From positions 909,601-973,600 of the forward strand of contig NZ_HE611064.1 in NCBI RefSeq assembly GCF_000285595.1: a DNA stretch of 64,000 nt. Reading direction: 5' to 3'. This stretch comes from Kurthia senegalensis (lineage in GTDB: Bacteria; Bacillota; Bacilli; Bacillales_A; Planococcaceae). Of this stretch, positions 26,161-34,460 are shown in pieces (positions within the stretch are counted from its first letter, which is position 1; each line of letters begins with the position of its first letter). Position numbers and translations under genes: made by a program. The notes under the pieces are model-generated. The model saw nothing but the letters and a program-made list of their open reading frames with translations, made no database searches and was not told where the DNA came from.

Positions 26161-26171
26161 GATTATTAAAC

Positions 26172-26274
26172 GTTATTTATCTTTCAGAATACATTCTGTA
26201 GGAATTAGCACCTTCCCAAAATGGGGGTTGCTGGACATCATAGGGCCTCTCCCTCCGTCACTCTCGATAAATCC
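26172..26274 (-). promoter_or_regulatory. SAM-I riboswitch (S box) aptamer of metNIQ
   Basis: The minus strand shows the hallmark blocks in order: ATTTATCGAGAGTGACGGAG, GGCCC, GATGTCCAGCAACC, GGTGCTAATTCCTACAG and GAAAGATAAAT. The P1 helix closes between 26262-26274 and 26172-26184. SAM binding should favour the terminator at 26133-26160 and shut down methionine uptake. Confidence 0.97.
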
Positions 26275-26305
26275 TAGTTATTTAGTTGTTTTTAATATGT
26301 TAATT

Positions 26306-26334
26306 ATATTATTTCTTTTTTGCGTAAAAGTCAA
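26306..26334 (-). promoter_or_regulatory. Sigma-A promoter of metNIQ
   Basis: Minus-strand TTGACT (26329-26334) and TAATAT (26306-26311) are separated by 17 bases and lie just upstream of the SAM-I aptamer. Confidence 0.75.
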
Positions 26335-26337
26335 CAT

Positions 26338-26352
26338 TATTTTCAGAAAACA
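26338..26352 (-). promoter_or_regulatory. CodY-like box abutting the metNIQ -35
   Basis: TATTTTCAGAAAACA (plus-strand reading) matches the CodY motif at 12 of 15 positions and lies four bases upstream of the -35 element. Confidence 0.55.
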
Positions 26353-26370
26353 TTAATTTTTCTAACTATT

Positions 26371-27165
26371 TTATTTATCTTTCAAAAGATCCGCATACAA
26401 TGCTGGACGACGATCATCATATACTGGAATTCGCGTACGAACTTCATCTACTTTATTAAAATCAACGTCTACAATTGCGAGTTCTTCCGTTTCATTTCCC
26501 GTCCATAAAATTTCGCCCCACGGTTCAATGACCATTGATTGACCGTTAAAGTTTTCTCGTTTATGACTCGTTCGATTGACCGCAACGATGAAACATTGAT
26601 TTTCAATTGCGCGCGCTTGGAGCAATGTTTTCCAATGATCGATACGTGGAGTTGGCCACTGTGCCGAGACGAAAATCACTTTTGCGCCGTTCAATGCATG
26701 CAGACGAAGCCATTCAGGAAAACGAATGTCATAGCAAATAACACCTGCTGCATCTAGGTCGCCTAATTTAAAATTATTTTGCCCTTCACCTGCAGATAAA
26801 TATAAATGCTCGTCCATTAAACGGAATAAATGTGCCTTATCATATTCGCCGACTTGCTCGCCTTCATTGTTAAACGTCAACATCGTATTGTAAAAGCGGT
26901 CACCTTTTTTCGTTGAAACCGAACCACCGACAATATGAATATGTAACTCTTTCGCTAAGTTACTTAAAAATGCAATCGTGCGCTCCCCGTTTACATCTGC
27001 TAATTCCTCTAGTTTTTTCAAAGCATAGCTTGAATTCCACATTTCTGGTAATACGACGAGTTCTGCCCCTTTTTCATGCGCTTCACGTATAAGTTGTTCA
27101 ACACGTGTATAGTTTGCTTCGACATCTCCATTTGCCACTTTGAATTGAATACATGCTAATTTCAT
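26371..27165 (-). CDS. mtnU: Carbon-nitrogen hydrolase, methionine-salvage associated (MtnU-like)
   Basis: The 264-residue nitrilase-superfamily enzyme has the triad Glu41 (VLPEMW), Lys110 (EYDKAHLF) and Cys144 (GVICYDIRFPEW). It resembles B. subtilis MtnU (YkrU), proposed to act as an omega-amidase that hydrolyses 2-oxo acid amides made by glutamine-dependent transamination. It is divergent from mtnE, which encodes exactly such an aminotransferase, so the pair fits the last steps of methionine salvage. The shared 107-bp intergenic region contains a strong CodY-like box. Confidence 0.8.
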   Translation of the reverse strand: MKLACIQFKVANGDVEANYTRVEQLIREAHEKGAELVVLPEMWNSSYALKKLEELADVNGERTIAFLSNLAKELHIHIVGGSVSTKKGDRFYNTMLTFNNEGEQVGEYDKAHLFRLMDEHLYLSAGEGQNNFKLGDLDAAGVICYDIRFPEWLRLHALNGAKVIFVSAQWPTPRIDHWKTLLQARAIENQCFIVAVNRTSHKRENFNGQSMVIEPWGEILWTGNETEELAIVDVDFNKVDEVRTRIPVYDDRRPALYADLLKDK

Positions 27166-27184
27166 TACAGCACCACCTCTAGAC

Positions 27185-27199
27185 TTTTTTCTGAAAAAG
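27185..27199 (-). promoter_or_regulatory. Second, weaker CodY-like box between mtnU and mtnE
   Basis: TTTTTTCTGAAAAAG matches at 11 of 15 positions, 20 bp upstream of the mtnU start. Confidence 0.4.
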
Positions 27200-27215
27200 G
27201 TCTACTATTGAGATT

Positions 27216-27230
27216 AATTTTCAGAATATT
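27216..27230 (+). promoter_or_regulatory. Strong CodY-like box upstream of mtnE
   Basis: AATTTTCAGAATATT matches the CodY motif AATTTTCWGAAAATT at 14 of 15 positions and lies just before a -10-like TATACA (27240-27245). Confidence 0.75.
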
Positions 27231-27272
27231 ACTTCTTATTATACAATAGTCCAATTTAGGAGGCATAACATA

Positions 27273-28439
27273 TTGAAATTAGCTAAAAAAATGGCACAAC
27301 TTCCAGAACAATTTTTTGCCAAACTATCGACGAACGTAGCGAATGCAATTGCAGAAGGTCGCGACGTCATTAATCTCGGACAAGGAAATCCAGACCGCCC
27401 TACACCTGTACATATTGTTCAAGCGATGCAACAAGCAACTGCCGATGCGGCAACACATAAATATTCACCGTTTAGAGGTACGACCGAAATTCGTGAAGCC
27501 ATTGCTACGTTTTACAAACGTGAATACGACGTAGAAATTGATCCGAATAAAGAAGTTGCCGTACTATTCGGTTCGAAAGCAGGCTTAGTTGAGCTGCCGA
27601 TGGTATTATTAGATGAAGGAGATACGATGCTTCTTCCAGATCCCGGATACCCTGACTATTTATCAGGCGTAACGCTCGCAAATATCCAATTTGAAAAAAT
27701 GCCCTTGCTCGCAAACAATGCTTTTCTCCCTGACTATACGGCACTGACTAATGCACAAAAAGACGCCGCAAAATTAATGTATATTAACTATCCGAACAAT
27801 CCAACAGGCGCTGTTGCGACAGCGGATTTCTTTGAAGAAACCGTCCAATTTGCAAAGGAAAATGATATCGCAGTCATGCATGATTTTGCGTATAGTTCAC
27901 TCGGCTTCGACGGCGTTAAACCATTAAGTTTTTTACAAACAGAAGGTGCTAAAGACGTCGGTGTAGAATTTTATACGCTCTCTAAAACGTATAATATGGC
28001 GGGTTGGCGCGTCGGTTTTGCCGTCGGGAATGCTGACATTGTTGAAGGGCTAAACTTGCTACAAGATCATTTATTTTGTAGTTTATTTCCTGCAATCCAA
28101 CATGCTGCAGCTGTTGCCCTCACATCTTCTCAAGACTGCGTTGTCGAGCAACTACAAGTTTATGAAAATCGTCGGAATGCATTAAAAGATGCTGCGGAAC
28201 GAATCGGTTGGAAAATCGACGTACCGAAAGGCTCTTTCTTCGCTTGGTTGCCTGTACCTGAAAAGCTTACGAGCGCTGAATTTGCGAAAATTCTTTTAGA
28301 CGAGGCAAATGTTGCTGTCGCAGATGGTAAAGGATTTGGAGAACATGGAGAAGGCTACGTACGCGTCGGTTTACTCGTGGAAGAAGCTCGAATTTACGAA
28401 GCGATGGAGCGTATCGCTTCCTTACATTTATTCGATTAA
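27273..28439 (+). CDS. mtnE: Methionine-salvage aminotransferase MtnE
   Basis: TTG start at 27273 behind AGGAGG. The 388-residue class I aminotransferase has PLP Lys238 (TLSKTYNMAGWR), INYPNNPTGA and DPGYPDYLSG. It is collinear with B. subtilis MtnE (YkrV), which transaminates 2-oxo-4-methylthiobutyrate to methionine. Unlike the classical mtn genes, no S box is visible here; control by CodY is suggested instead by the box at 27216. The rest of the mtn pathway is not in the window. Confidence 0.88.
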   Translation: MKLAKKMAQLPEQFFAKLSTNVANAIAEGRDVINLGQGNPDRPTPVHIVQAMQQATADAATHKYSPFRGTTEIREAIATFYKREYDVEIDPNKEVAVLFGSKAGLVELPMVLLDEGDTMLLPDPGYPDYLSGVTLANIQFEKMPLLANNAFLPDYTALTNAQKDAAKLMYINYPNNPTGAVATADFFEETVQFAKENDIAVMHDFAYSSLGFDGVKPLSFLQTEGAKDVGVEFYTLSKTYNMAGWRVGFAVGNADIVEGLNLLQDHLFCSLFPAIQHAAAVALTSSQDCVVEQLQVYENRRNALKDAAERIGWKIDVPKGSFFAWLPVPEKLTSAEFAKILLDEANVAVADGKGFGEHGEGYVRVGLLVEEARIYEAMERIASLHLFD

Positions 28440-28450
28440 GAGGTGACCTT

Positions 28451-28777
28451 TTGTTTACAGTAATTGCGTTAATCATTAGTTTATTCGTCGGTATATTATC
28501 AATCGCCACACAACGTTATATTTTGAACCAATTGTCTAAAAAAGATCAGAAAAAAGTCATATTCATATACGGATTCGGTACGATGCTTGGCGTTTATATC
28601 GCCATCGTCGTTATGATGCGTTTGAAACTTCCTATGAACGGATTTTTCGAATTCATTTTGCAAATTGTCATCGTACTCGTGCTCGCTGTCGTACTCGGAA
28701 AAGTGATGTACAAACTTGCGCCGAAAGCGTATAAAGACATTAAACAAAAAGAAATAAAAACAAATGCGCGAAAGTAA
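28451..28777 (+). CDS. Small hypothetical membrane protein
   Basis: The 108-residue protein starts with TTG at 28451, behind AAGAGGTGAC, 11 bases after the mtnE stop, so it is probably co-transcribed. It has three predicted membrane helices (about 2-20, 36-58, 66-88) and a basic C-terminus (DIKQKEIKTNARK). I do not recognise the family. A terminator follows. Confidence 0.65.
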   Translation: MFTVIALIISLFVGILSIATQRYILNQLSKKDQKKVIFIYGFGTMLGVYIAIVVMMRLKLPMNGFFEFILQIVIVLVLAVVLGKVMYKLAPKAYKDIKQKEIKTNARK

Positions 28778-28812
28778 GTTCGTGATGTTGCGTTCGAAAT
28801 ACTGCTAAAAAT

Positions 28813-28857
28813 AAAAACCTCTTTCTCCGATTACGAATCGGAAAAAGAGGTTTTTTT
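28813..28857. terminator. Bidirectional terminator between small membrane protein and kbl
   Basis: Stem of about 19 bp (AAAACCTCTTT, TCCGATT) around ACG, with T run on the right side. Confidence 0.9.
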
Positions 28858-28893
28858 CTATAAAGTCGCATGTTCACAAAACGAAAAAATCGA

Positions 28894-30084
28894 TTATGAA
28901 ATGACGCCGAGTTCTTTCCCTACTTTTTCATAAATAACGAGCGCATCGTCTAACATTTGTTTCGTATGCGCAGCTGTAGGCATGTTTCGTACACGTCCTG
29001 TTCCTGCTGGAACGGTCGGGAAGACGATTGCTTTTGCATAAACGCCTTCTTCAATTAATCGTTTTGAAAATTGTTGTGTTAACGTTTCATCACCGATAAT
29101 ACACGGTGTAATTGGCGTCTCCGAATGGCCAATGTTAAAGCCTAGTTTTTGAAGTCCTGCTTTTAAATAATCGCCATTTTCCCATAGACGGTCGTGTAAT
29201 TCTGTTGAATCGATAATTTTTTGAACAGCTGCTGTAATCGCTACGACGTCTGCTGGTGGAAGTGCCGTCGAAAATAAAAATGGACGTGAGCGTACTTTCA
29301 GCCAATCGATGACATTTTGTTTCCCAGCCACGTAACCGCCAACAACACCGATTGCTTTCGACAATGTCCCGATTTGGAAATCAATATCGTTTTGCAAACC
29401 GAAATGTTTCACAGTCCCTTTCCCTTTACCTGTCACACCTGAACCGTGTGCATCGTCTACGTACGTAATTAAATCAAATTCTTTTGCGATTTCTACAATT
29501 TCAGGGAGGTTCGCAATATCACCATCCATTGAAAATACACCGTCTGTAATGACCATGACTTTGTTGTATTGACCAGAAGATGTCGCTTCCTTCGCTTTTT
29601 GACGAAGGTCTGTCATGTCAGAATGATTGAATGGAATAATTTTCGCTTTTGATAAACGGCAACCGTCAATAATCGACGCGTGATTTAATTGATCCGATAA
29701 AATCGCATCATGTTTATCCATTACTGCCGAAATCGCTGCCATATTACAATTGAATCCAGATTGATAGCTAATCGCTGCTTCTGTTCCTTTGAACTCCGCT
29801 AATTTTTCTTCTAATTTCACGTGGACGTCCAACGTACCGTTAATCGTACGTACAGCTCCTGCACCGACACCGTATGTATCAATTGCTTTTTTCGCTATTT
29901 CTTTTAAGTTTTCATCTGTCGCTAAACCTAAATAGTTATTAGAAGATAAATTGATTAATGACTTCCCTCTAATTTGAATAATCGGACCATTGGCACCTTC
30001 TACGGGATCAATCTCATTGTATAAACCTTGGCTTTTTAATGCTTTTAAATTATCGTCTACGAATGTATTTAAAATGTTTGACAC
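28894..30084 (-). CDS. kbl: Glycine C-acetyltransferase (2-amino-3-ketobutyrate CoA ligase)
   Basis: The 396-residue alpha-oxoamine synthase has PLP Lys243 ([12 protein letters not shown]), [11 protein letters not shown] and [10 protein letters not shown]. It cleaves 2-amino-3-ketobutyrate with CoA to glycine and acetyl-CoA, following Tdh. KBL and the BioF branch are similar; presence of tdh in the same window favours KBL. It has a 13-of-15 CodY-like box 44 bp upstream of its start. Confidence 0.88.
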   Translation of the reverse strand: MSNILNTFVDDNLKALKSQGLYNEIDPVEGANGPIIQIRGKSLINLSSNNYLGLATDENLKEIAKKAIDTYGVGAGAVRTINGTLDVHVKLEEKLAEFKGTEAAISYQSGFNCNMAAISAVMDKHDAILSDQLNHASIIDGCRLSKAKIIPFNHSDMTDLRQKAKEATSSGQYNKVMVITDGVFSMDGDIANLPEIVEIAKEFDLITYVDDAHGSGVTGKGKGTVKHFGLQNDIDFQIGTLSKAIGVVGGYVAGKQNVIDWLKVRSRPFLFSTALPPADVVAITAAVQKIIDSTELHDRLWENGDYLKAGLQKLGFNIGHSETPITPCIIGDETLTQQFSKRLIEEGVYAKAIVFPTVPAGTGRVRNMPTAAHTKQMLDDALVIYEKVGKELGVIS

Positions 30085-30127
30085 ATCATTTCACCCTTCC
30101 TGACTCATTTGAATTTCATTTTAACAT

Positions 30128-30142
30128 ACTTTTCTGAAAATG
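30128..30142 (-). promoter_or_regulatory. CodY-like box upstream of kbl
   Basis: ACTTTTCTGAAAATG matches the CodY motif at 13 of 15 positions. A weaker 10-of-15 match lies at 30206-30220. Confidence 0.65.
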
Positions 30143-30227
30143 TTCTCCTTCAAAAAACAGTGTTTTTAAAATATGTTTATTTGTTGTTTTATAAGGTACA
30201 AATGTCTTTCTCAGAAAAACAAAAAAG

Positions 30228-30259
30228 CATAACCGTACGTAATTACATACGGTCATGCT
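30228..30259 (-). terminator. Terminator after the M6 protease gene
   Basis: Minus-strand stem GCATGACCGTA pairs with TACGGTTATGC and is followed by TTTTTTG. Confidence 0.85.
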
Positions 30260-30275
30260 CGTTGTTATAGATACT

Positions 30276-32393
30276 TTATCTTGCCCATTTCGGTCCTTTA
30301 TGTTTCTTTTTATTCGGTTTTTTATGTGACTCTTTCAAGAGTACTTCATACGTAAATTGAACAGGTTTCACATTGCCAGGTTTCGCCGCATATGTCGTAA
30401 TCATTTTCACATTGCCCTCTTTCAACATTTTTTGCACTTGCAATGCTTTCGTTTCTGTCACATCATATGGGTTAATTTGTGCAACTTTCGTTCGACCATT
30501 TTTCTTCGTTTGAATGAATGTCGATAAATATTTCACGTAATCTTTATTTAATGCAGACTGTGTCGTTAAACCATTCGTCGTATCCCCTTTTATCGCTACA
30601 CCGGCCTCTTCAATTTGAATATTTTTGACGAACCAACCTTCTTGCTCAGAGCCCCAATCGGTTAAATAACGGAACGATACGAGCACTTTTTGTCCTTTAT
30701 AAGCAGACAAATCAAACGCTTCGTTTTGCCAATTGTCTACTGTTCCCGTGAAACCTGGTACGTTGTCTTTAATTTTCGGATATCCTTGTGCATCTACGTC
30801 TGAACGTGTATTAATGTTGGATAAACTTTCCCACGTTTGTCCATTATTTGTCGATACTTGTACGACACCGTAATCCCAAGCTTCTTCAATATCATATAGA
30901 TTTTGGAATGTTAATGTTGGATTTTCAGCAGTTGTTAAATCTGCTTCAAAAATCATTTCATGATCGGCTTGATCTCCCGTTCCACCCCATAGTACTTGTC
31001 CATCTCCTGTTACAGGATCTTTCACCGTTGACCACTCAAGTGGTAAAAAGTCCGTGCCATTAAAGCGAATACCCGTTACTTCTTTCGTGAAGTCGAGTGA
31101 TTTAAAATCTCCACCCCATGCTGGTACGCCTTCTTTTTCATACGTTTTTGCTGATTCATAATCGATTGTTTTTCCACGTTTCGTTCCTTTACTATCTATA
31201 GGAATGCTTCGTAAATCGACACTATCAATATTATATTTCGAACTCACTGACGAATCATCGAGGGCAACGGCTGTTTGGAAATCTTGATACACTTTCGTAA
31301 AGTTCGTTCCACGTTCCCTCAGCGCCGCATCCACACTTTCAATCCCTTGTTTCTCTCCATCTAACGCAATTTCTTTAATAAAGTCATGTCCGAACTTATC
31401 GTATAAATATTGAACGAATAAATACACTTGACCATAGTCAGCAATCGTTTCAGGACCTGTCGTTGCGGCCGCATGTTCATCCCAGTTCACGAGCGAATTT
31501 TCAGGATGGTCTAAAAAGAAATTAATCGAGCTATCTGGTCCACCGTAACCTCCTAAAAATTCAGAGAATGTCGAGAAGCCTTCATTCAACCAAGATTCTT
31601 CTGCTGCATCATGATCTGCCTGAATTAAATGTTGTAATTCATGAATTGTCGTACCGTAAAATGTGCTTTCTAAACGTGTATCCCAACTGTTCGTATCGAT
31701 TGTTACGATGTTTCGATTAATATAATTTTCAATCGTTTGCCAATAAAAACCGGCTACGAAAAATGGATAATCTGGATTGTTCCAACCTTCATCTTGTACG
31801 TTGTCCACGAGTAAAATAACTTTATCCGAGCCTTCGTAATAATTAGCAGGTAATCCTACTAAAGAAGGCAGTTTTGCATTCGAGCCGTCTAATGCATCTG
31901 GTGTACCGAAAAAGTCTGTCACTTTCGGATAAATATTTGATTCAAATTCATTTTTTAACTGATCCACTTGTTTTTGCGTCACAACATCTGCTGGTCGAGG
32001 GTTGTCAGGACCGTATGCTAAGTCGTGCGCGACCCAAATTTCCACATTATCCCCAACACTCCGAAGCGTAAAGTCTTTTAAAGATAAATCGTTCGTCAAA
32101 AATTTCTTCGTCCCTCCATCATATGTGAAGTGCGCTTCGTCTTCTGTTACAGCTGTAGCTGCTTCTTTAGATTGTGCTTTTAATTTAGCTTTCAACGTCG
32201 CATTGAAATCAGCATCTTTCGATAATTTATCCAAATATGGATCAATTGAAATCGTATCTCCATAACGCTCCGTATCAAAGTTTGCTAAAGCAGAATCATT
32301 CGTTTTTGCCGTACTTACGAAGTTGGAAGTCGTAAGCGTTGCCAGTAATGTACTTGCGACTAAAAGATATTGCCATTTTTTTCGTTTCTTCAC
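30276..32393 (-). CDS. Secreted M6-family metalloprotease (immune inhibitor A-like)
   Basis: GTG at 32393 follows AAAGGTGGG. The 705-residue protein has an N-terminal signal peptide (about 1-30), a propeptide region, the zinc motif HELQH at 251-255 with a downstream Glu in WLNEGFSTFSEFL, and beta-rich domains (about 440-620) as in InhA. Immune inhibitor A proteases degrade host antimicrobial peptides and are secreted late in growth. The C-terminus ends in a very basic tail (KKPNKKKHKGPKWAR) that may bind the cell wall. A 14-of-15 CodY-like box stands 50 bp upstream. Confidence 0.85.
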   Translation of the reverse strand: MKKRKKWQYLLVASTLLATLTTSNFVSTAKTNDSALANFDTERYGDTISIDPYLDKLSKDADFNATLKAKLKAQSKEAATAVTEDEAHFTYDGGTKKFLTNDLSLKDFTLRSVGDNVEIWVAHDLAYGPDNPRPADVVTQKQVDQLKNEFESNIYPKVTDFFGTPDALDGSNAKLPSLVGLPANYYEGSDKVILLVDNVQDEGWNNPDYPFFVAGFYWQTIENYINRNIVTIDTNSWDTRLESTFYGTTIHELQHLIQADHDAAEESWLNEGFSTFSEFLGGYGGPDSSINFFLDHPENSLVNWDEHAAATTGPETIADYGQVYLFVQYLYDKFGHDFIKEIALDGEKQGIESVDAALRERGTNFTKVYQDFQTAVALDDSSVSSKYNIDSVDLRSIPIDSKGTKRGKTIDYESAKTYEKEGVPAWGGDFKSLDFTKEVTGIRFNGTDFLPLEWSTVKDPVTGDGQVLWGGTGDQADHEMIFEADLTTAENPTLTFQNLYDIEEAWDYGVVQVSTNNGQTWESLSNINTRSDVDAQGYPKIKDNVPGFTGTVDNWQNEAFDLSAYKGQKVLVSFRYLTDWGSEQEGWFVKNIQIEEAGVAIKGDTTNGLTTQSALNKDYVKYLSTFIQTKKNGRTKVAQINPYDVTETKALQVQKMLKEGNVKMITTYAAKPGNVKPVQFTYEVLLKESHKKPNKKKHKGPKWAR

Positions 32394-32442
32394 ATAAAAC
32401 CCACCTTTCGAATTTTTTAACTACTCTATCGTATCATTTCTG

Positions 32443-32457
32443 AATTTTCAGAAAAAT
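32443..32457 (-). promoter_or_regulatory. Strong CodY-like box upstream of the M6 protease
   Basis: AATTTTCAGAAAAAT matches the CodY motif at 14 of 15 positions, between promoter-like sequence and the gene. Confidence 0.75.
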
Positions 32458-32531
32458 ATGTCAAAAATCGTATTTTTTTACGACAACCTGTGTCCTTTGT
32501 ATGAAGTGTCTTACTATTCTATTCGCAAAAA

Positions 32532-32555
32532 AAGTTATCCACATGTGGATAACTT
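32532..32555 (-). terminator. Second terminator after yczE-like gene, built from two DnaA boxes
   Basis: A 24-bp perfect palindrome with arms AAGTTATCCACA, followed on the minus strand by TTTTTTTGCG. Confidence 0.8.
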
Positions 32556-32585
32556 AAAAAATGTATAAGCTTATGTTGTGGATAA
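32535..32585. promoter_or_regulatory. Cluster of three exact DnaA boxes
   Basis: TTATCCACA at 32535-32543, its inverse TGTGGATAA at 32544-32552 directly abutting it, and a third TGTGGATAA at 32577-32585. All are perfect matches to the DnaA-box consensus. They lie within the two terminator hairpins rather than at a promoter. Confidence 0.7.
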
Positions 32586-32597
32586 AAGCTTATACAT
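32561..32597 (-). terminator. First terminator after yczE-like gene
   Basis: 12-bp perfect arms ATGTATAAGCTT/AAGCTTATACAT around a 13-base loop that holds a DnaA box; TTTTTT follows on the minus strand. Confidence 0.8.
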
Positions 32598-32607
32598 CGG
32601 TTATTCA

Positions 32608-33237
32608 TTATTTATATGTGACCGCTTGTCCGTTCAAAATACGGTTCAATACTTTTTTACTTATTGGTAAAATGATTTCAATAATTGGACCGAGTGCAAA
32701 TACCATCACAATCGTACCGATTCCAACAGGTCCTCCCATTAAATAGCCGACACCCGCAGCAAAAACTTCCATCGCTGTACGTGCAACTGTAATGCTCCAT
32801 CGAAGTTTTTCAACGAATAATAGCATTAAGCTATCTCGCGGGCCTGCGCCTAAATTTGCAGCAATGTAAATACCGCAACCGATGCCAATAAAAATAATTC
32901 CTAAAATAAAGCATCCTAATTCAGAAAGTATCCCTTCTACTTGAGGCAAAATACTATTAAATAGATCTAAAAAGACCCCTGTGAAAATCATATTCATAAA
33001 CGTACCGATTTGAGGCGCTCTCTTTAACAATATAGCTGTTAACAAAACGATGAGAAGACCAATAATCACAGACCATGCTCCTACTGATAAACCGAAATGA
33101 TAAAACAACCCCATATGAAGAACGTCCCATGAACCAACGCCAAAACGTTGTCCACGAATCGTAAACGCAATACCTAATCCGATAAACATAATACCAATGA
33201 AGAAAAATAACCAGCGAATTAAAAACTCTTTACGCAT
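32608..33237 (-). CDS. YczE/YyaS-family integral membrane protein
   Basis: ATG at 33237 follows TTAGGAG. The 209-residue protein has five to six membrane helices and the family blocks RGQRFGVGSWDVLHMGL and NLGAGPRDSLMLLFVEK. B. subtilis YczE affects surfactin synthetase activity, but no general biochemical role is known. It ends before tandem terminators. Confidence in the family is high, in the function low. Confidence 0.8.
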   Translation of the reverse strand: MRKEFLIRWLFFFIGIMFIGLGIAFTIRGQRFGVGSWDVLHMGLFYHFGLSVGAWSVIIGLLIVLLTAILLKRAPQIGTFMNMIFTGVFLDLFNSILPQVEGILSELGCFILGIIFIGIGCGIYIAANLGAGPRDSLMLLFVEKLRWSITVARTAMEVFAAGVGYLMGGPVGIGTIVMVFALGPIIEIILPISKKVLNRILNGQAVTYK

Positions 33238-33275
33238 GCTCGTTCTCCTAACATTTTTTCAGTTCTAAACGTAAT

Positions 33276-33302
33276 AAAAACCACGCCGAGGCGCGGTTTT
33301 TT
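33276..33302 (-). terminator. Terminator after ybaK
   Basis: Stem AAAAACC(A)CGCC/GGCG(C)GGTTTTT with GAG loop, 58 bp past the ybaK stop. Confidence 0.8.
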
Positions 33303-33359
33303 ACGTTCTCGATTAGTAGTCTATTCGACTACGACTGACTAAGTGTAACAAAGCATGAC

Positions 33360-33851
33360 TTAAATTTCAACGGTAATATCGACAATTTCAGCTCTAGCGG
33401 CTTTCTTTAAATTGTCTGGCGTCATACAAAGTTGTAATCCTCGTTTCCCTGCACTTACATACACTTCCGTTTGTGCAGAAACATCGGCATCAATATACGT
33501 CGGATATTGTTTTTTCATACCGATTGGTGAGCAACCCCCACGTATATAACCTGTATTTGCTAAAAGGTCTTTTACGTGAAGCATCTCGATTTTTTTCTCT
33601 TGTGCCACTTTCGCTGCCTTTTTCAAATCGAGCTCTTTTGCTACCGGGATCACAAATACGTACAATTGATTTTTCATTGATTTTGCGACGAGCGTTTTAA
33701 ACACTTTTTGTACCGGCTCACCGATTTCTTGTGCAGCCGTCACGCCGTCTAAATGTTCTTCATTAATGTCATACTCTCGTAAAGAGTAGGCAATTTTTTG
33801 TTGATCGAGTAAGCGAACAGCATTCGTTTTTTGAATTTTTGATTTCGCCAA
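33360..33851 (-). CDS. ybaK: Cys-tRNA(Pro)/Cys-tRNA(Cys) deacylase YbaK
   Basis: TTG at 33851 is the start, with AAGGAAGTG upstream. The 163-residue protein matches the YbaK/EbsC editing family: catalytic Lys in AVKELDLKK-like VAKELDLKKAAKVA, and the loop GGCSPIGMKK. YbaK removes cysteine mischarged on tRNA(Pro). It lies 13 bases downstream of the preceding unknown gene and is probably transcribed with it. Confidence 0.9.
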   Translation of the reverse strand: MAKSKIQKTNAVRLLDQQKIAYSLREYDINEEHLDGVTAAQEIGEPVQKVFKTLVAKSMKNQLYVFVIPVAKELDLKKAAKVAQEKKIEMLHVKDLLANTGYIRGGCSPIGMKKQYPTYIDADVSAQTEVYVSAGKRGLQLCMTPDNLKKAARAEIVDITVEI

Positions 33852-33864
33852 CAGTTACACTTCC

Positions 33865-34460
33865 TTAAGCTGATTGATAATAAACAGATTCATACGGATG
33901 AAGACCTGTTTTTGCCATTTGAATTTGAAATTGATAGTTTGATGTTGCTTTTTCAAATAGACGATTACGCATTAATTTTTCGAATGAAATCGGTTGTTCT
34001 ACCACCTGTTCATCCTCTTGTCCAAGCAATTGCGTAGATGTCTTTTCTAAGTTAGTAGGTGCTTGTACTTCAGTATTTTTAGCGATAAAGTCGGCGGCAG
34101 ATGCTGCAATTTTCAAATCTTGTGCAGTCGGCTTATCATTTGAAAGTGCCGAGCTTTGTACACGTTTAAAAATATCGACCGCTTCATCATTCGATAATGA
34201 AGCGACGACATCTTCCACGTCTTGTGTACTCGCAACTTGCTGCGATTTGATACCTTGAATAGCTTGTTGCAGTGCCGGTTGTTCGTCCTTCTCTTTTTTC
34301 CCTGTTAATAAATCGACTAGTTCATCGAGTGCTGGATTCGACATCGGTTGGAAAAACTCCGCATTTTTTTATATGCCTCATCCGCCGTTTTTTGTTTCAA
34401 CATTCTTTTACGGTTTTCAATCTCTGAATATCGATTATTTAATAGAGCCGCTAATCTCAT
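33865..34460 (-). pseudogene. Unknown soluble protein (about 198 residues), split by a one-base shift
   Basis: Starts at ATG 34460 behind GAGGTGAC. The first frame reads MRLAALLNNRYSEIENRKRM and then runs into a false end. Adding one A to the A7 run (plus T7, 34364-34370) joins it to AEFFQPMSNPALDELVDLLT and the remaining frame to 33865. The full protein is acidic, rich in Gln/Ala/Asp, probably helical, without membrane segments. I do not recognise the family. An alternative is that the downstream part starts by itself at ATG 34344, but there is no good ribosome binding site there. Confidence 0.6.

Noticed and set aside
32532-32585. Possible chromosomal origin (DnaA boxes, AT-rich)
   Set aside because: No dnaA, dnaN or rpmH nearby, only three boxes, and they are parts of terminator hairpins.
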